Origin: DATGFB01 sp032160545
GTDB taxonomy: Bacteria > Actinomycetota > Actinomycetes > Mycobacteriales > Jatrophihabitantaceae
Length of the DNA: 39,205 bases
Direction: 5' to 3'
Assembly (NCBI GenBank): GCA_032160545.1
Contig: JAVHVN010000076.1
Span: 1-39,205, forward strand
Shown here piece after piece: positions 17,443 through 24,325 of the stretch (its first letter is position 1; each line of letters begins with the position of its first letter). The notes under the pieces were generated by a model. That model did no database searches, was not told where the DNA came from, and saw only the letters and a list, made by a program, of their open reading frames with translations. The translations under genes and the position numbers were made by a program.

Positions 17443-17454
17443 ATCCGTACAGAT
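17443..17454. promoter_or_regulatory. Degenerate half-site upstream of the MarR gene
   Basis: The sequence atccgtacagat shares the ATCCGTA arm of the regulon consensus but lacks two central bases. It lies 48 nt upstream of the marR start codon and could help autoregulation. Weak evidence. Confidence 0.25.
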
Positions 17455-17511
17455 TCAAATAACTTAGCTGGTCCAGGTCCCTGGACGCGCGAGGATGTTA
17501 GTGGCAGTATT

Positions 17512-17527
17512 GATCCGTATACTGATC
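17512..17527 (+). promoter_or_regulatory. Operator-like site 4 of the island regulon
   Basis: The sequence gatccgtatactgatc is an almost perfect 16-bp palindrome (one mismatched pair) and one of the best matches to the consensus. It lies 24 nt before the AprA-like gene and 116 nt before the divergent marR start, so it could control both. Confidence 0.65.
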
Positions 17528-17551
17528 GATTGTCGGACGGAGGACCGCAGG

Positions 17552-19318
17552 GTGGTTGCACAGCCGGGGGACACCACCCGCGACGACGCCCACCGGGCCG
17601 ACGTCGTCATCGTCGGGGGCGGCATCGCTGGCTGCGTGGCCGCGCTGCGGGCCGCCGAGGCGGGCGCGTCCGTCCTCGTCCTGGACAAGACCCGCTCCAT
17701 CCGCCGCTCGGGTGACGCCGGCCGCGGCCTGGCGTTCCTGACGACCTACCTCGGGCTCGGCGAGGACTGGGACACCCCAGAGGCCTTCGCCGAGTGGTAC
17801 GTCACGATCGGGGAGGGCCTGGTCGACATGGAGGTCGCGTGGCCTCTGGCCATCACGCCGCTGCCCGCGGTCTGCGCACTGCTGAGCGACGTCGGTGTGC
17901 CGCTGCGCCCGGTCGGTGCCGAGTACGAACGCACCCAGCGGATGTGGACGCCGGGCCCGATCGTGGTGAAGTTCGACGGCGCCGACATCAAGCCCCGCCT
18001 GTCCGAGCGCGTGCTGGCCACGCCTGGCATCACGGTGCGCGGCGGGGTGCACGTGACCTCGGTCCTCACCGACGACGCCGGCCGGGCCGCCACCGTCACC
18101 GGGTTCGACGTGCGCACCGGCGCGTTCGTGCAGGCCGACGGCGCGGCGATCGTCCTGGCCACCGGCAACGCCGAACGGGTGCTGTACAACTCGCCCCGGC
18201 GCGATCCGTTCAACACGTATCACGTGCCGTACCACGGGGCGACGGGCTTCGCGGTGGCAGCGCGGGCCGGTGCGACGCTGGCCAACGTCGAGTTCCTCGG
18301 GACGTTCCTGTTCCCGCGCGGCTTCGCGTCGGGTGCGATGGGCAACCTGATGGAGGCCGGCGGTCGCCTCGTCAACGGCAACGGTGACCTGGTGGCGAGC
18401 ACGCCGGACGTCCCGACCGACCGGCGCTTCGGCCATGGCCTGATCGGCAAGGCGGCCGGCGAGGTCCTGGCCGGGCGCGGCCCGATCTACATCGACTGCA
18501 CCGGCCTCGGGGCCGACGTCCAGGCCGACCTGCGTACCTATCTTCCCTACGACGCCCCGCTGTTCCTGGAGTTCCTGGACCAGTCGGGCATCGACCTGGC
18601 CCGCAACCCGGTCGAGTTCGAACTGTTCAACGGGGCCTGGTCGGCGACCGGATCGCCCAAGGGCGTCGTGGTCGACGGGCGCGCCGAGACCGGCGTACCC
18701 GGCCTGTTCGCGGCCGGCGACATGGCGACCCCGGTGTACGCCCTGGCCGGGTCGCTGACCAGCGGCTGGGTGGCGGGGGCCGAGGCCGCCCGCGACGCCC
18801 TCGCTGATGGACGGGCCAGCGGCCGTACCGGCGCGACGGCCCCCGCGGTGCAGGCCGAACGCGAGCGCGTCTTCGGTCCGCTGCGGGGCAGGACGTCCGC
18901 CTCGATCGGTTGGCAGGAGTACGAGCGCGAACTGCAGGAGGTCGTCACCCGCTACGTCGGGATGGACCGCAACGCCAACGGCCTGCGCCAGGCCGGGCAC
19001 TACCTGGCCGACTACCGCGCCGCGGCCGACGACGTCCGGGCCGGGGACTGGCACGAGCTCATGCGCGCCCACGAGGCGTTTGACCTGTGCGTGTTCGACC
19101 AGCTGATGACGGCCGCCGCGGCCGAGCGCGACGAAACCCGCTTCAACTTCGTCCTCGGGCACCGCCGCTCGGACCGCCCCGAGGCCGACGACGCGACCTG
19201 GAAGGGCGTGGCAGTGACCGTGACCGACGCCGACGGTGGCCCGCGCACCCAACGCACCGTCCCCACCCCGTGGTGGCGCGAACGCGAGCTGGCCCGACCG
19301 GCCGGACCGGTGGCCTGA
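17552..19318 (+). CDS. AprA-like FAD-dependent oxidoreductase (fumarate reductase superfamily)
   Basis: The product is a flavoprotein of 588 residues. GGGIAG at 22-27 and the RRSGDAGRGLAF segment near 51-61 match the FAD domain of adenylylsulfate reductase A-like proteins. A C-terminal AAGDMATPVYALAGSLTSGW segment completes the FAD site, and an all-helical domain follows. The superfamily includes succinate dehydrogenase and fumarate reductase flavoproteins, L-aspartate oxidase and AprA. No sulfate-metabolism gene is nearby, so reduction or oxidation of an organic substrate is more likely than APS reduction. The next gene is a two-cluster ferredoxin, like the AprB partner. I chose GTG at 17552, with GGAGG 8 nt upstream. 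An earlier in-frame ATG at 17495 would place the operator site inside the gene. Confidence 0.82.
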   Translation: MVAQPGDTTRDDAHRADVVIVGGGIAGCVAALRAAEAGASVLVLDKTRSIRRSGDAGRGLAFLTTYLGLGEDWDTPEAFAEWYVTIGEGLVDMEVAWPLAITPLPAVCALLSDVGVPLRPVGAEYERTQRMWTPGPIVVKFDGADIKPRLSERVLATPGITVRGGVHVTSVLTDDAGRAATVTGFDVRTGAFVQADGAAIVLATGNAERVLYNSPRRDPFNTYHVPYHGATGFAVAARAGATLANVEFLGTFLFPRGFASGAMGNLMEAGGRLVNGNGDLVASTPDVPTDRRFGHGLIGKAAGEVLAGRGPIYIDCTGLGADVQADLRTYLPYDAPLFLEFLDQSGIDLARNPVEFELFNGAWSATGSPKGVVVDGRAETGVPGLFAAGDMATPVYALAGSLTSGWVAGAEAARDALADGRASGRTGATAPAVQAERERVFGPLRGRTSASIGWQEYERELQEVVTRYVGMDRNANGLRQAGHYLADYRAAADDVRAGDWHELMRAHEAFDLCVFDQLMTAAAAERDETRFNFVLGHRRSDRPEADDATWKGVAVTVTDADGGPRTQRTVPTPWWRERELARPAGPVA

Positions 19319-19560
19319 TGCCCCCCCAGATCGCGGCCGATCTCTGCACGTCGTGCGGAATCTGTCAGGACGTCTGCCCGGGCGACATCCTGCACCTGCC
19401 TGCCGACAGCGCGCTGCAGGTCCGCTACCCGCACGAGTGCTCGCACTGCGGCATCTGCCGGACCGAGTGCCCCACCGGCGCCATCGAGATCCGATTCGCC
19501 TGGAACATGCTGCAGCCACCGATCGCACTGACCGGTGTGGAGGGAACAACCGATGCCTGA
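19318..19560 (+). CDS. Two [4Fe-4S] cluster ferredoxin, AprB-like
   Basis: The product is a small electron carrier of 80 residues with two classic motifs. Cys 10, 13, 16 and 20 are in CTSCGICQDVCPG; Cys 41, 44, 47 and 51 are in CSHCGICRTECPTG. It overlaps the flavoprotein stop by 4 nt (ATGA) and the SRPBCC gene by 8 nt, so the three are probably translated as a coupled set. The likely role is to pass electrons to or from the AprA-like flavoprotein. True AprB proteins are about twice as long and have a C-terminal tail that wraps the A subunit; this one ends soon after the second cluster, at WNMLQPP and a short tail. Confidence 0.9.
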   Translation: MPPQIAADLCTSCGICQDVCPGDILHLPADSALQVRYPHECSHCGICRTECPTGAIEIRFAWNMLQPPIALTGVEGTTDA

Positions 19561-20185
19561 GGTCGAGTACGCCACCACGGTCGCCGCACCGGTGGAACGG
19601 GTGTGGGACTACGTCGAGGACCTGAACCAGTGGTGCCACCTGATGATCGGCTACCAGTCGCTGGAGATCATCGACGACCGGCGCTCCATCTGGACGCTGC
19701 GCGGTGACGTCGGCATCCTCACCCGCGAGGTGAGGATCCAGGTCGACATCACCGAATGGATTCCGCGCGACCGCGTGATGTTCGTCGTCACGGGCATCTC
19801 CGAACGCCTCGAGGGCGGCGGTGCGTTCCTCATGGCCCGCGAGGGGGACCTCGCAGGGGAGTCGCCGGGTGCGCACGTACCGGCCACGCTTCCGGCCCGC
19901 AGGAACGGCATCGTGCGTCGGATGCGCTTCGCCATCGTCCGGGCCATGCTCCGCCGCCTGGGCCGCAAGGCCGCCAAGGCTCACGCGGCCAGGGTCGAGG
20001 CCGCGCCGCCGCCGTCTCCGGCACGGGTCGCCGCCTCCTCCACCGAGTCCTCTCGGCTGACGTTCCAGCTGCGGGTGAGCCCGCTCGGGCCGATGGCGCC
20101 GATGCTCGACCTGCTGATGTCACCCATGCTCGAACCGGCCGCGCAGGACCTGGCCGACGGGATCCGCGCCGCCGTCGAGCGCTGA
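19553..20185 (+). CDS. SRPBCC-fold protein (CoxG-like)
   Basis: The product has 210 residues. It begins VEYATTVAAPVERVWDYVEDLNQW, the standard opening of SRPBCC/polyketide-cyclase-like domains, a helix-grip fold with a deep hydrophobic cavity. A low-complexity Arg/Ala/Pro segment (about residues 110-160) interrupts the fold before a closing helix ending ADGIRAAVER. CoxG-type members are linked to assembly of molybdenum hydroxylases; others bind lipids or aromatic ligands. Here it follows an AprA-like flavoprotein and a ferredoxin with an 8-nt overlap and a GGAGGGA ribosome binding site. It may bind the substrate or help assemble the complex, but the function is not known. Confidence 0.75.
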   Translation: MPEVEYATTVAAPVERVWDYVEDLNQWCHLMIGYQSLEIIDDRRSIWTLRGDVGILTREVRIQVDITEWIPRDRVMFVVTGISERLEGGGAFLMAREGDLAGESPGAHVPATLPARRNGIVRRMRFAIVRAMLRRLGRKAAKAHAARVEAAPPPSPARVAASSTESSRLTFQLRVSPLGPMAPMLDLLMSPMLEPAAQDLADGIRAAVER

Positions 20186-20186
20186 T

Positions 20187-20202
20187 CGTCCGTATACGGA
20201 CG
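20187..20202. promoter_or_regulatory. Operator-like site 5, a perfect 16-bp palindrome
   Basis: The sequence cgtccgtatacggacg is identical to its reverse complement over all 16 bases. It starts 2 nt after the SRPBCC stop codon. With site 6, 122 nt away centre to centre, it frames the leader region of the substrate-binding protein gene. Confidence 0.6.
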
Positions 20203-20274
20203 GTGGCAATGGCCGAATCGTCCCATTGCCCGGGGATGGTTTCGCCAGATCTGAAAACTGCAACTATTTCGTTC

Positions 20275-20303
20275 TTGTTTGCTCCAGATGTCGATGCTAG
20301 GTT
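20275..20303 (+). promoter_or_regulatory. Putative promoter of the substrate-binding protein gene
   Basis: TTGTTT (20275-20280), a 17-nt spacer and TAGGTT (20298-20303) form a moderate sigma-70-type promoter. The predicted start, near 20310, falls inside operator site 6. Confidence 0.35.
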
Positions 20304-20308
20304 CCGAT

Positions 20309-20324
20309 ACACCGTGTACTGATG
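20309..20324 (+). promoter_or_regulatory. Operator-like site 6 of the island regulon
   Basis: The sequence acaccgtgtactgatg is followed by TTTTC and lies 89 nt before the start of the lipoprotein gene. It is nearly identical to site 7 (14 of 16 positions and the following T run). Confidence 0.6.
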
Positions 20325-20412
20325 ATTTTCGTCACTGGCCTTCCGCCGGGACGAAACCCCTCGGCCCAGAGCTGCACTCGAATTCACCGGACAAGACGGG
20401 GAAAGGTATTTC

Positions 20413-21993
20413 ATGAAGTTGAAAATTCTGGTACCGATCGTGGCGCTGATGTGCGTCGCAACGGGCTGCTCGAGCAGCAAGTCGTCCTCCAACGGCGCCT
20501 CGTCCTCGTCGCCCAAGGCCGCCGGCCACGCCAACGTGAACGTGCGCATCGGCGGTGACTGGCCCACGCTCGACCCGTATCAGACCTCGGGCAACCTCAA
20601 CACCGACATCCTCGACAGCGGCATCTTCGACCGCCTCGTCGCCCTCGGCCCCGACGGCAAGACCGTCGTCCCCTATCTCGCGACCAAGTGGGACGTGACG
20701 CCGACCAAGCTGACGTTCACCATCCGTCCCGGCGTGACCTGCTCGGACGGGACGCCGCTGGACGCGGCCGCGATCGCCGGCTCGCTGAACTACCTGATCA
20801 CGCAGCCCGAGGCGCCGCAGGAGCTGGGCGGCGGTCCCTACACGATCACCAACGACGCGAGCACCGTCACCATCTCGCTCGGCAAGCCCTACAGCGACGC
20901 GCTGTACAAGCTCAGCGACGCGCACGCCTCGATCATCTGCCCGGCCGGCGTGACCATGATGAAGGCGAAGAATTCGACCCAGACCGTCGGCTCCGGCCCG
21001 TACACGATCGCCGAGGCCGTCCACAGCGATCACGTGAAGCTGAACGCGCGCCCGGGCTGGAACTGGGGCCCGAACGGCGAGACGACCGACGGCGCCGGCC
21101 GCCCGTCCAGCCTGACCGTGCACGTGGTCACCGATGAAAGCACCGCGGCCAACGAGCTGCTCACCGGGCAGCTGGACGTCGCGTCCATCACCGGACCGGA
21201 CGTGGCCCGGCTCATCGCCGACAAGTCGCTGACCCACAGCACCTTCGGTGGGCAGTACCTGTCGAACCTGGTGTTCAACCCGAGCAACGTCGCGCTGCAG
21301 GACCAACAGGTGCGCAAGGCGATCAGCCAGGCGATCGACACCAAGGCGTTCATGCAGGCCGACACCGGCGGCTACGGCGTCACGAGCGCCTCACCGTTCG
21401 CACCCGGAGCGACCTGCTTCGACCCCTCGGTCGCCTCGCTGGTCTCGCCCCCGAGCGTGGACACCGCCAAAGCGACGCTGCAGGCCGATGGCTACACCAT
21501 CTCCGGCGGCAAGGCGACCAAGGACGGCAAGCAGCTGACCTTCACCATGGTGACGACCACGCAGAACTTCAGCGCGGCCGGGCAGGAGTACATCGCCAGC
21601 ACGCTGGGCCAGGTGGGGATCGACGTCAAGATCAAGAGCGTCGACGCCTCTACCTACAACCAGCTCCTGGTGGCCGGCAACTACGACCTCGCCCAGCAGC
21701 TGCTCAGTGGTGGCGGCCCGGCTCCGGGTGACTACATGCTGTACATGACCGGCCCGAGCTTCAAGGACGGCGGCGGTAACACCAGCATCAACGACCCGGC
21801 TGTGAACGCCTTGGTGCAGACGGCGTTCTCCTCCACGCCCGACACCCAGTGCGCCGCGTGGAACGCCGTGCAGCAGGCCGTCATCAAGAACAACGACGTG
21901 CTCCCGCTGGATCAGCAGCAGAAGCAGTACTTCGCCAAGGGCATCAAGATGATCACCTTCACCTTGCTGCACCTGGACACGCTCACCCGATAA
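20413..21993 (+). CDS. ABC transporter substrate-binding lipoprotein, family 5 (Dpp/Opp type)
   Basis: The product has 526 residues. A short basic start and hydrophobic stretch end in VATGC, with Cys19 as the lipidation site, followed by a Ser-rich linker (SSSKSSSNGASSSS). The mature part has the family-5 layout of dipeptide/nickel/organic-solute receptors: LDPYQTSGNLNTDILDSGIFDRLV near the start, TFTIRPGVTCSDGTPLDAAA, and VRKAISQAIDTKAFM in the middle. It would deliver the substrate to the permease genes at 28987-32883, about 7-12 kb away, since no other family-5 permease is in the window. GGAAAGG precedes the ATG. The gene ends just before a strong terminator. Confidence 0.92.
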   Translation: MKLKILVPIVALMCVATGCSSSKSSSNGASSSSPKAAGHANVNVRIGGDWPTLDPYQTSGNLNTDILDSGIFDRLVALGPDGKTVVPYLATKWDVTPTKLTFTIRPGVTCSDGTPLDAAAIAGSLNYLITQPEAPQELGGGPYTITNDASTVTISLGKPYSDALYKLSDAHASIICPAGVTMMKAKNSTQTVGSGPYTIAEAVHSDHVKLNARPGWNWGPNGETTDGAGRPSSLTVHVVTDESTAANELLTGQLDVASITGPDVARLIADKSLTHSTFGGQYLSNLVFNPSNVALQDQQVRKAISQAIDTKAFMQADTGGYGVTSASPFAPGATCFDPSVASLVSPPSVDTAKATLQADGYTISGGKATKDGKQLTFTMVTTTQNFSAAGQEYIASTLGQVGIDVKIKSVDASTYNQLLVAGNYDLAQQLLSGGGPAPGDYMLYMTGPSFKDGGGNTSINDPAVNALVQTAFSSTPDTQCAAWNAVQQAVIKNNDVLPLDQQQKQYFAKGIKMITFTLLHLDTLTR

Positions 21994-22006
21994 GAACCGG
22001 ACCCCA

Positions 22007-22048
22007 GAAAGGGGGTGTCCTGTCCGCCCGGACAGGACACCCCCTTTC
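22007..22048. terminator. Bidirectional intrinsic terminator
   Basis: A perfect 19-bp stem (22007-22025 with 22030-22048) closes a 4-nt loop, GCCC. The stem is GC-rich in the middle and has GAAAG/CTTTC at its base. It lies between the convergent lipoprotein and Rieske oxygenase genes, 13 nt and 7 nt from their stop codons, and could serve both strands. Confidence 0.9.
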
Positions 22049-22055
22049 GGGTGTG

Positions 22056-23381
22056 TCAGCGCTTCAGGTAACTGTCGATGATCTGGTGCAGGTGGATGAT
22101 CCGCACCTCGTGGCGCGAGAGCGTCTGGTGGGTCAGCCCGCCCATCCGCAGGCCGAGCTGCTGGCGCCGCACGTTGACGACGTCCTGCTCGACGGCCCGG
22201 CCCAGCCGGGCCAGCTCGTCCCCGACCAGTTCGTCCTCGGCCAGTATCCGCAGCGGCTCGCGGATGGCGTCCCGCTCAGCGGGCCGCGTCCAGCGCAGGT
22301 TGACGACGCGGACCAGGCAGCGGTTCGGGTCGACCGGGTCCGGCGTGACCCAGGTCGCGAAGACGTGCCCGGGGTGGCAGGCCAGCAACAGGTTCGGGAA
22401 GAGCAGGTACTGCCAGACGTCGGTCACCTGGTGGTCGTCGAACGGGCTGGTGTCGAAGCCGGTCGCCTCGGTCGCCCCGCGCAGCAGGCCCGCGATCACC
22501 TCCCGCGCCGTTGGCTCGTCCGTACCGCCCCAGGCCAGTTCGTCCACCGTCTGCTCGAACCCGGTGGACTCCATCAGCTTGCGGCTGGCGACCGGCAGCT
22601 GGCCGAGATAGGCCTCCAGCACCTGGCGCTGAGTGACGTTCGACGCCCGGCCGCTCGCCTCGGCGAACGGCGTCACCATCAACGAGTGCTCGCCTAGCAA
22701 GGAGAACCGGGTACCGAGCTCGTTGGAGAACCGCAGCCCCTGGGAGTGCAGGAAGGGCAAGTGATAGGTCTCGACGAAGGCGTCCTGCCAGGTCTTCCAG
22801 TTGCAGGTGACGGGCACCTCGACGTTGATGCCGACCGGGACGTACTCCGACAGCTCGTACTGGTCCAGGTGCTGGGGCAGCGGCTCCAGGAACTCCTTGA
22901 GCGACGGCGCGTCCTGCGGGCTCGGGTTGATCAGGACGAAGCCACCCCAGGTGCCGCAGCCGATCTCGGGCAGCGCGTACGCGTCGTCGTCGAGGTCGTT
23001 GAAGAACTCACGGTCCTGTACGCGCGCCAGTGCACCGTCCAGCCGCCAGCTCCAGCCGTGGTACGGGCAGCGCAGCGAGTTGGACCGGCCCTCGCCCTCG
23101 CACAGCAGCAGCCCGCGGTGCAGGCACGAGTTGCGGAAGGCCCGGATGACACCGTCGTGGCCGCGGACGACGACGAAGGACTTCCCGCCGATCCGGTACT
23201 CGCGCCAGGAGCCCGCCTCGGGCAGGTCGTCCTCGCGGCAGGCCGGCTGCCACACCCGCAGCCAAAGCCGTTCCAGCTCCTCGGCCAGCACCTGCTCCGA
23301 CGTGTAGCGCGCCGTGTCCAGCGCGACGTCACCGGTGGGTAGCGGGCACTCGCGGGCCAGTCGCGGCTCCTCGATGGTCAT
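22056..23381 (-). CDS. Rieske non-heme iron aromatic ring-hydroxylating oxygenase, alpha subunit
   Basis: The product is an oxygenase subunit of 441 residues. The Rieske [2Fe-2S] ligands are C86, H88, C105 and H108 (CLHRG...CPYHGW). The mononuclear iron site has H207 and H212 in DAFVETYHLPFLH, and an Asp in EQDVVNV near residue 395 completes the 2-His-1-carboxylate triad. Family enzymes dihydroxylate, hydroxylate or demethylate aromatic and related rings. No small beta subunit, ferredoxin or reductase gene sits beside it, so it may be an alpha-only (homotrimeric) type that borrows electron carriers. It follows the SDR gene with a 15-nt gap and a GAGGAAG ribosome binding site. The pair may perform ring hydroxylation and subsequent dehydrogenation. 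Confidence 0.92.
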   Translation of the reverse strand: MTIEEPRLARECPLPTGDVALDTARYTSEQVLAEELERLWLRVWQPACREDDLPEAGSWREYRIGGKSFVVVRGHDGVIRAFRNSCLHRGLLLCEGEGRSNSLRCPYHGWSWRLDGALARVQDREFFNDLDDDAYALPEIGCGTWGGFVLINPSPQDAPSLKEFLEPLPQHLDQYELSEYVPVGINVEVPVTCNWKTWQDAFVETYHLPFLHSQGLRFSNELGTRFSLLGEHSLMVTPFAEASGRASNVTQRQVLEAYLGQLPVASRKLMESTGFEQTVDELAWGGTDEPTAREVIAGLLRGATEATGFDTSPFDDHQVTDVWQYLLFPNLLLACHPGHVFATWVTPDPVDPNRCLVRVVNLRWTRPAERDAIREPLRILAEDELVGDELARLGRAVEQDVVNVRRQQLGLRMGGLTHQTLSRHEVRIIHLHQIIDSYLKR

Positions 23382-23396
23382 GGGCGGGCTTCCTCA

Positions 23397-24179
23397 CTAG
23401 GCGGGTATGAAGGTCTGCAATGCGATGCCCAGCCCGCCGTCGACCGTGATCAGCTGTCCGGTCATGTACTGCGACGAGGCGCTGAGCAGGAACACCGCCA
23501 CCGGGGCGATGTCCGTGGCGCGACCGGTCCGGCGCAGCGGGACGATCTTGCCCCGGCGTTCCGCCGCGCCCTCGTCCTGACTGCTGGCCGAGAAGTGGGT
23601 ACCGCTGATCATGCCGGGCGCGATCGCGTTGACGCGGATGCCCTCCGGGCCCCACTCCAGTGCGAGCTGCTGGGTCAGCGTGACCATCGCCGCCTTGGCC
23701 GCGTTGTACGAACCCGCTCCGGGTGCGGGGAACACCGCGCACAGCGAGGAGTTGTTGACGATCACCCCGCCGGTCGCGATCAGGTGGGGGTAGGCCGCCT
23801 GGCTGACGAACAGCGCCGAGGAGCAGTCGACCCGCATCACGAAGTCCCACTCGGCCTCGGTGATGTCCAGCAGCTTGCCGCCGCGGACCAGCCCGACGTT
23901 GTTGACCAGGCCGGTGAGCTGACCGAGCCCGGCCACCGCGGCCGCGACGACGGCCCGCGCCCCCTCGGGGTTGGCCACGTCGCCCGGGGCCGGGACGGCG
24001 ATGCCGCCGGCCGCTGCGACCTCGTCGCAGGTGCGCTGCGCGGCGGCGGCGTCGATGTCGTTCACCGCGACCGACGCCCCGGCGGCACCGATCGCCAGCG
24101 CGGTCGCCTGGCCCATGCCGGACCCGGCCCCGGTCACGAGGACGGCTCCATCAGACAGGGGGAGGTTCGTGCTGGTCAT
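23397..24179 (-). CDS. Short-chain dehydrogenase/reductase (SDR)
   Basis: The product is a classical SDR of 260 residues with TGAGSGMG, NNVG, the catalytic Ser in NNSSLCAV, YNAAK, and GQLITVDGG near the C terminus. VNDID after the second strand favours NAD; this is inference. The ATG at 24179 has GGAG 6 nt upstream. It is the first gene of a two-gene unit with the Rieske oxygenase and diverges from the Baeyer-Villiger monooxygenase across a region carrying operator-like site 7. cis-Diol or hydroxy-ketone oxidation after Rieske hydroxylation is a plausible role. Confidence 0.88.
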   Translation of the reverse strand: MTSTNLPLSDGAVLVTGAGSGMGQATALAIGAAGASVAVNDIDAAAAQRTCDEVAAAGGIAVPAPGDVANPEGARAVVAAAVAGLGQLTGLVNNVGLVRGGKLLDITEAEWDFVMRVDCSSALFVSQAAYPHLIATGGVIVNNSSLCAVFPAPGAGSYNAAKAAMVTLTQQLALEWGPEGIRVNAIAPGMISGTHFSASSQDEGAAERRGKIVPLRRTGRATDIAPVAVFLLSASSQYMTGQLITVDGGLGIALQTFIPA

Positions 24180-24233
24180 GAGGCACTCCGGGTGCGGTGA
24201 GTCGGTGAGCGGGCAGGCACAGCCAATAGATCC

Positions 24234-24262
24234 TTGCCCCGCCAGACAGCGTATGCTGTAAT
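24234..24262 (+). promoter_or_regulatory. Putative promoter of the Baeyer-Villiger unit
   Basis: TTGCCC (24234-24239), 17 nt, then TGTAAT (24257-24262). The predicted start, near 24269, lies inside operator site 7, the same geometry as at sites 1 and 6. Confidence 0.4.
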
Positions 24263-24264
24263 AA

Positions 24265-24280
24265 ACACAGTGTACTGATG
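24265..24280 (+). promoter_or_regulatory. Operator-like site 7 of the island regulon
   Basis: The sequence acacagtgtactgatg is followed by six Ts. It lies between the divergent SDR/Rieske and Baeyer-Villiger units, 86 nt and about 46 nt from their starts, and could control both. Confidence 0.65.
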
Positions 24281-24325
24281 ATTTTTTCGGAGGCAATGCC
24301 CGAAGGGGCCCGGAGGCAATTTCTA

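Noticed and set aside
17495..17551. Alternative upstream start (ATG 17495) for the AprA-like gene
   Set aside because: It lacks a good ribosome binding site and would put operator site 4 inside the coding region. GTG 17552 has GGAGG at the right distance.
17498..19984. A long minus-strand open frame (828 codons) opposite the AprA-like, ferredoxin and SRPBCC genes
   Set aside because: Its composition is Arg/Ala/Gly-rich with no domain, and the plus-strand genes have clear motifs. Long antisense frames are common in GC-rich DNA.
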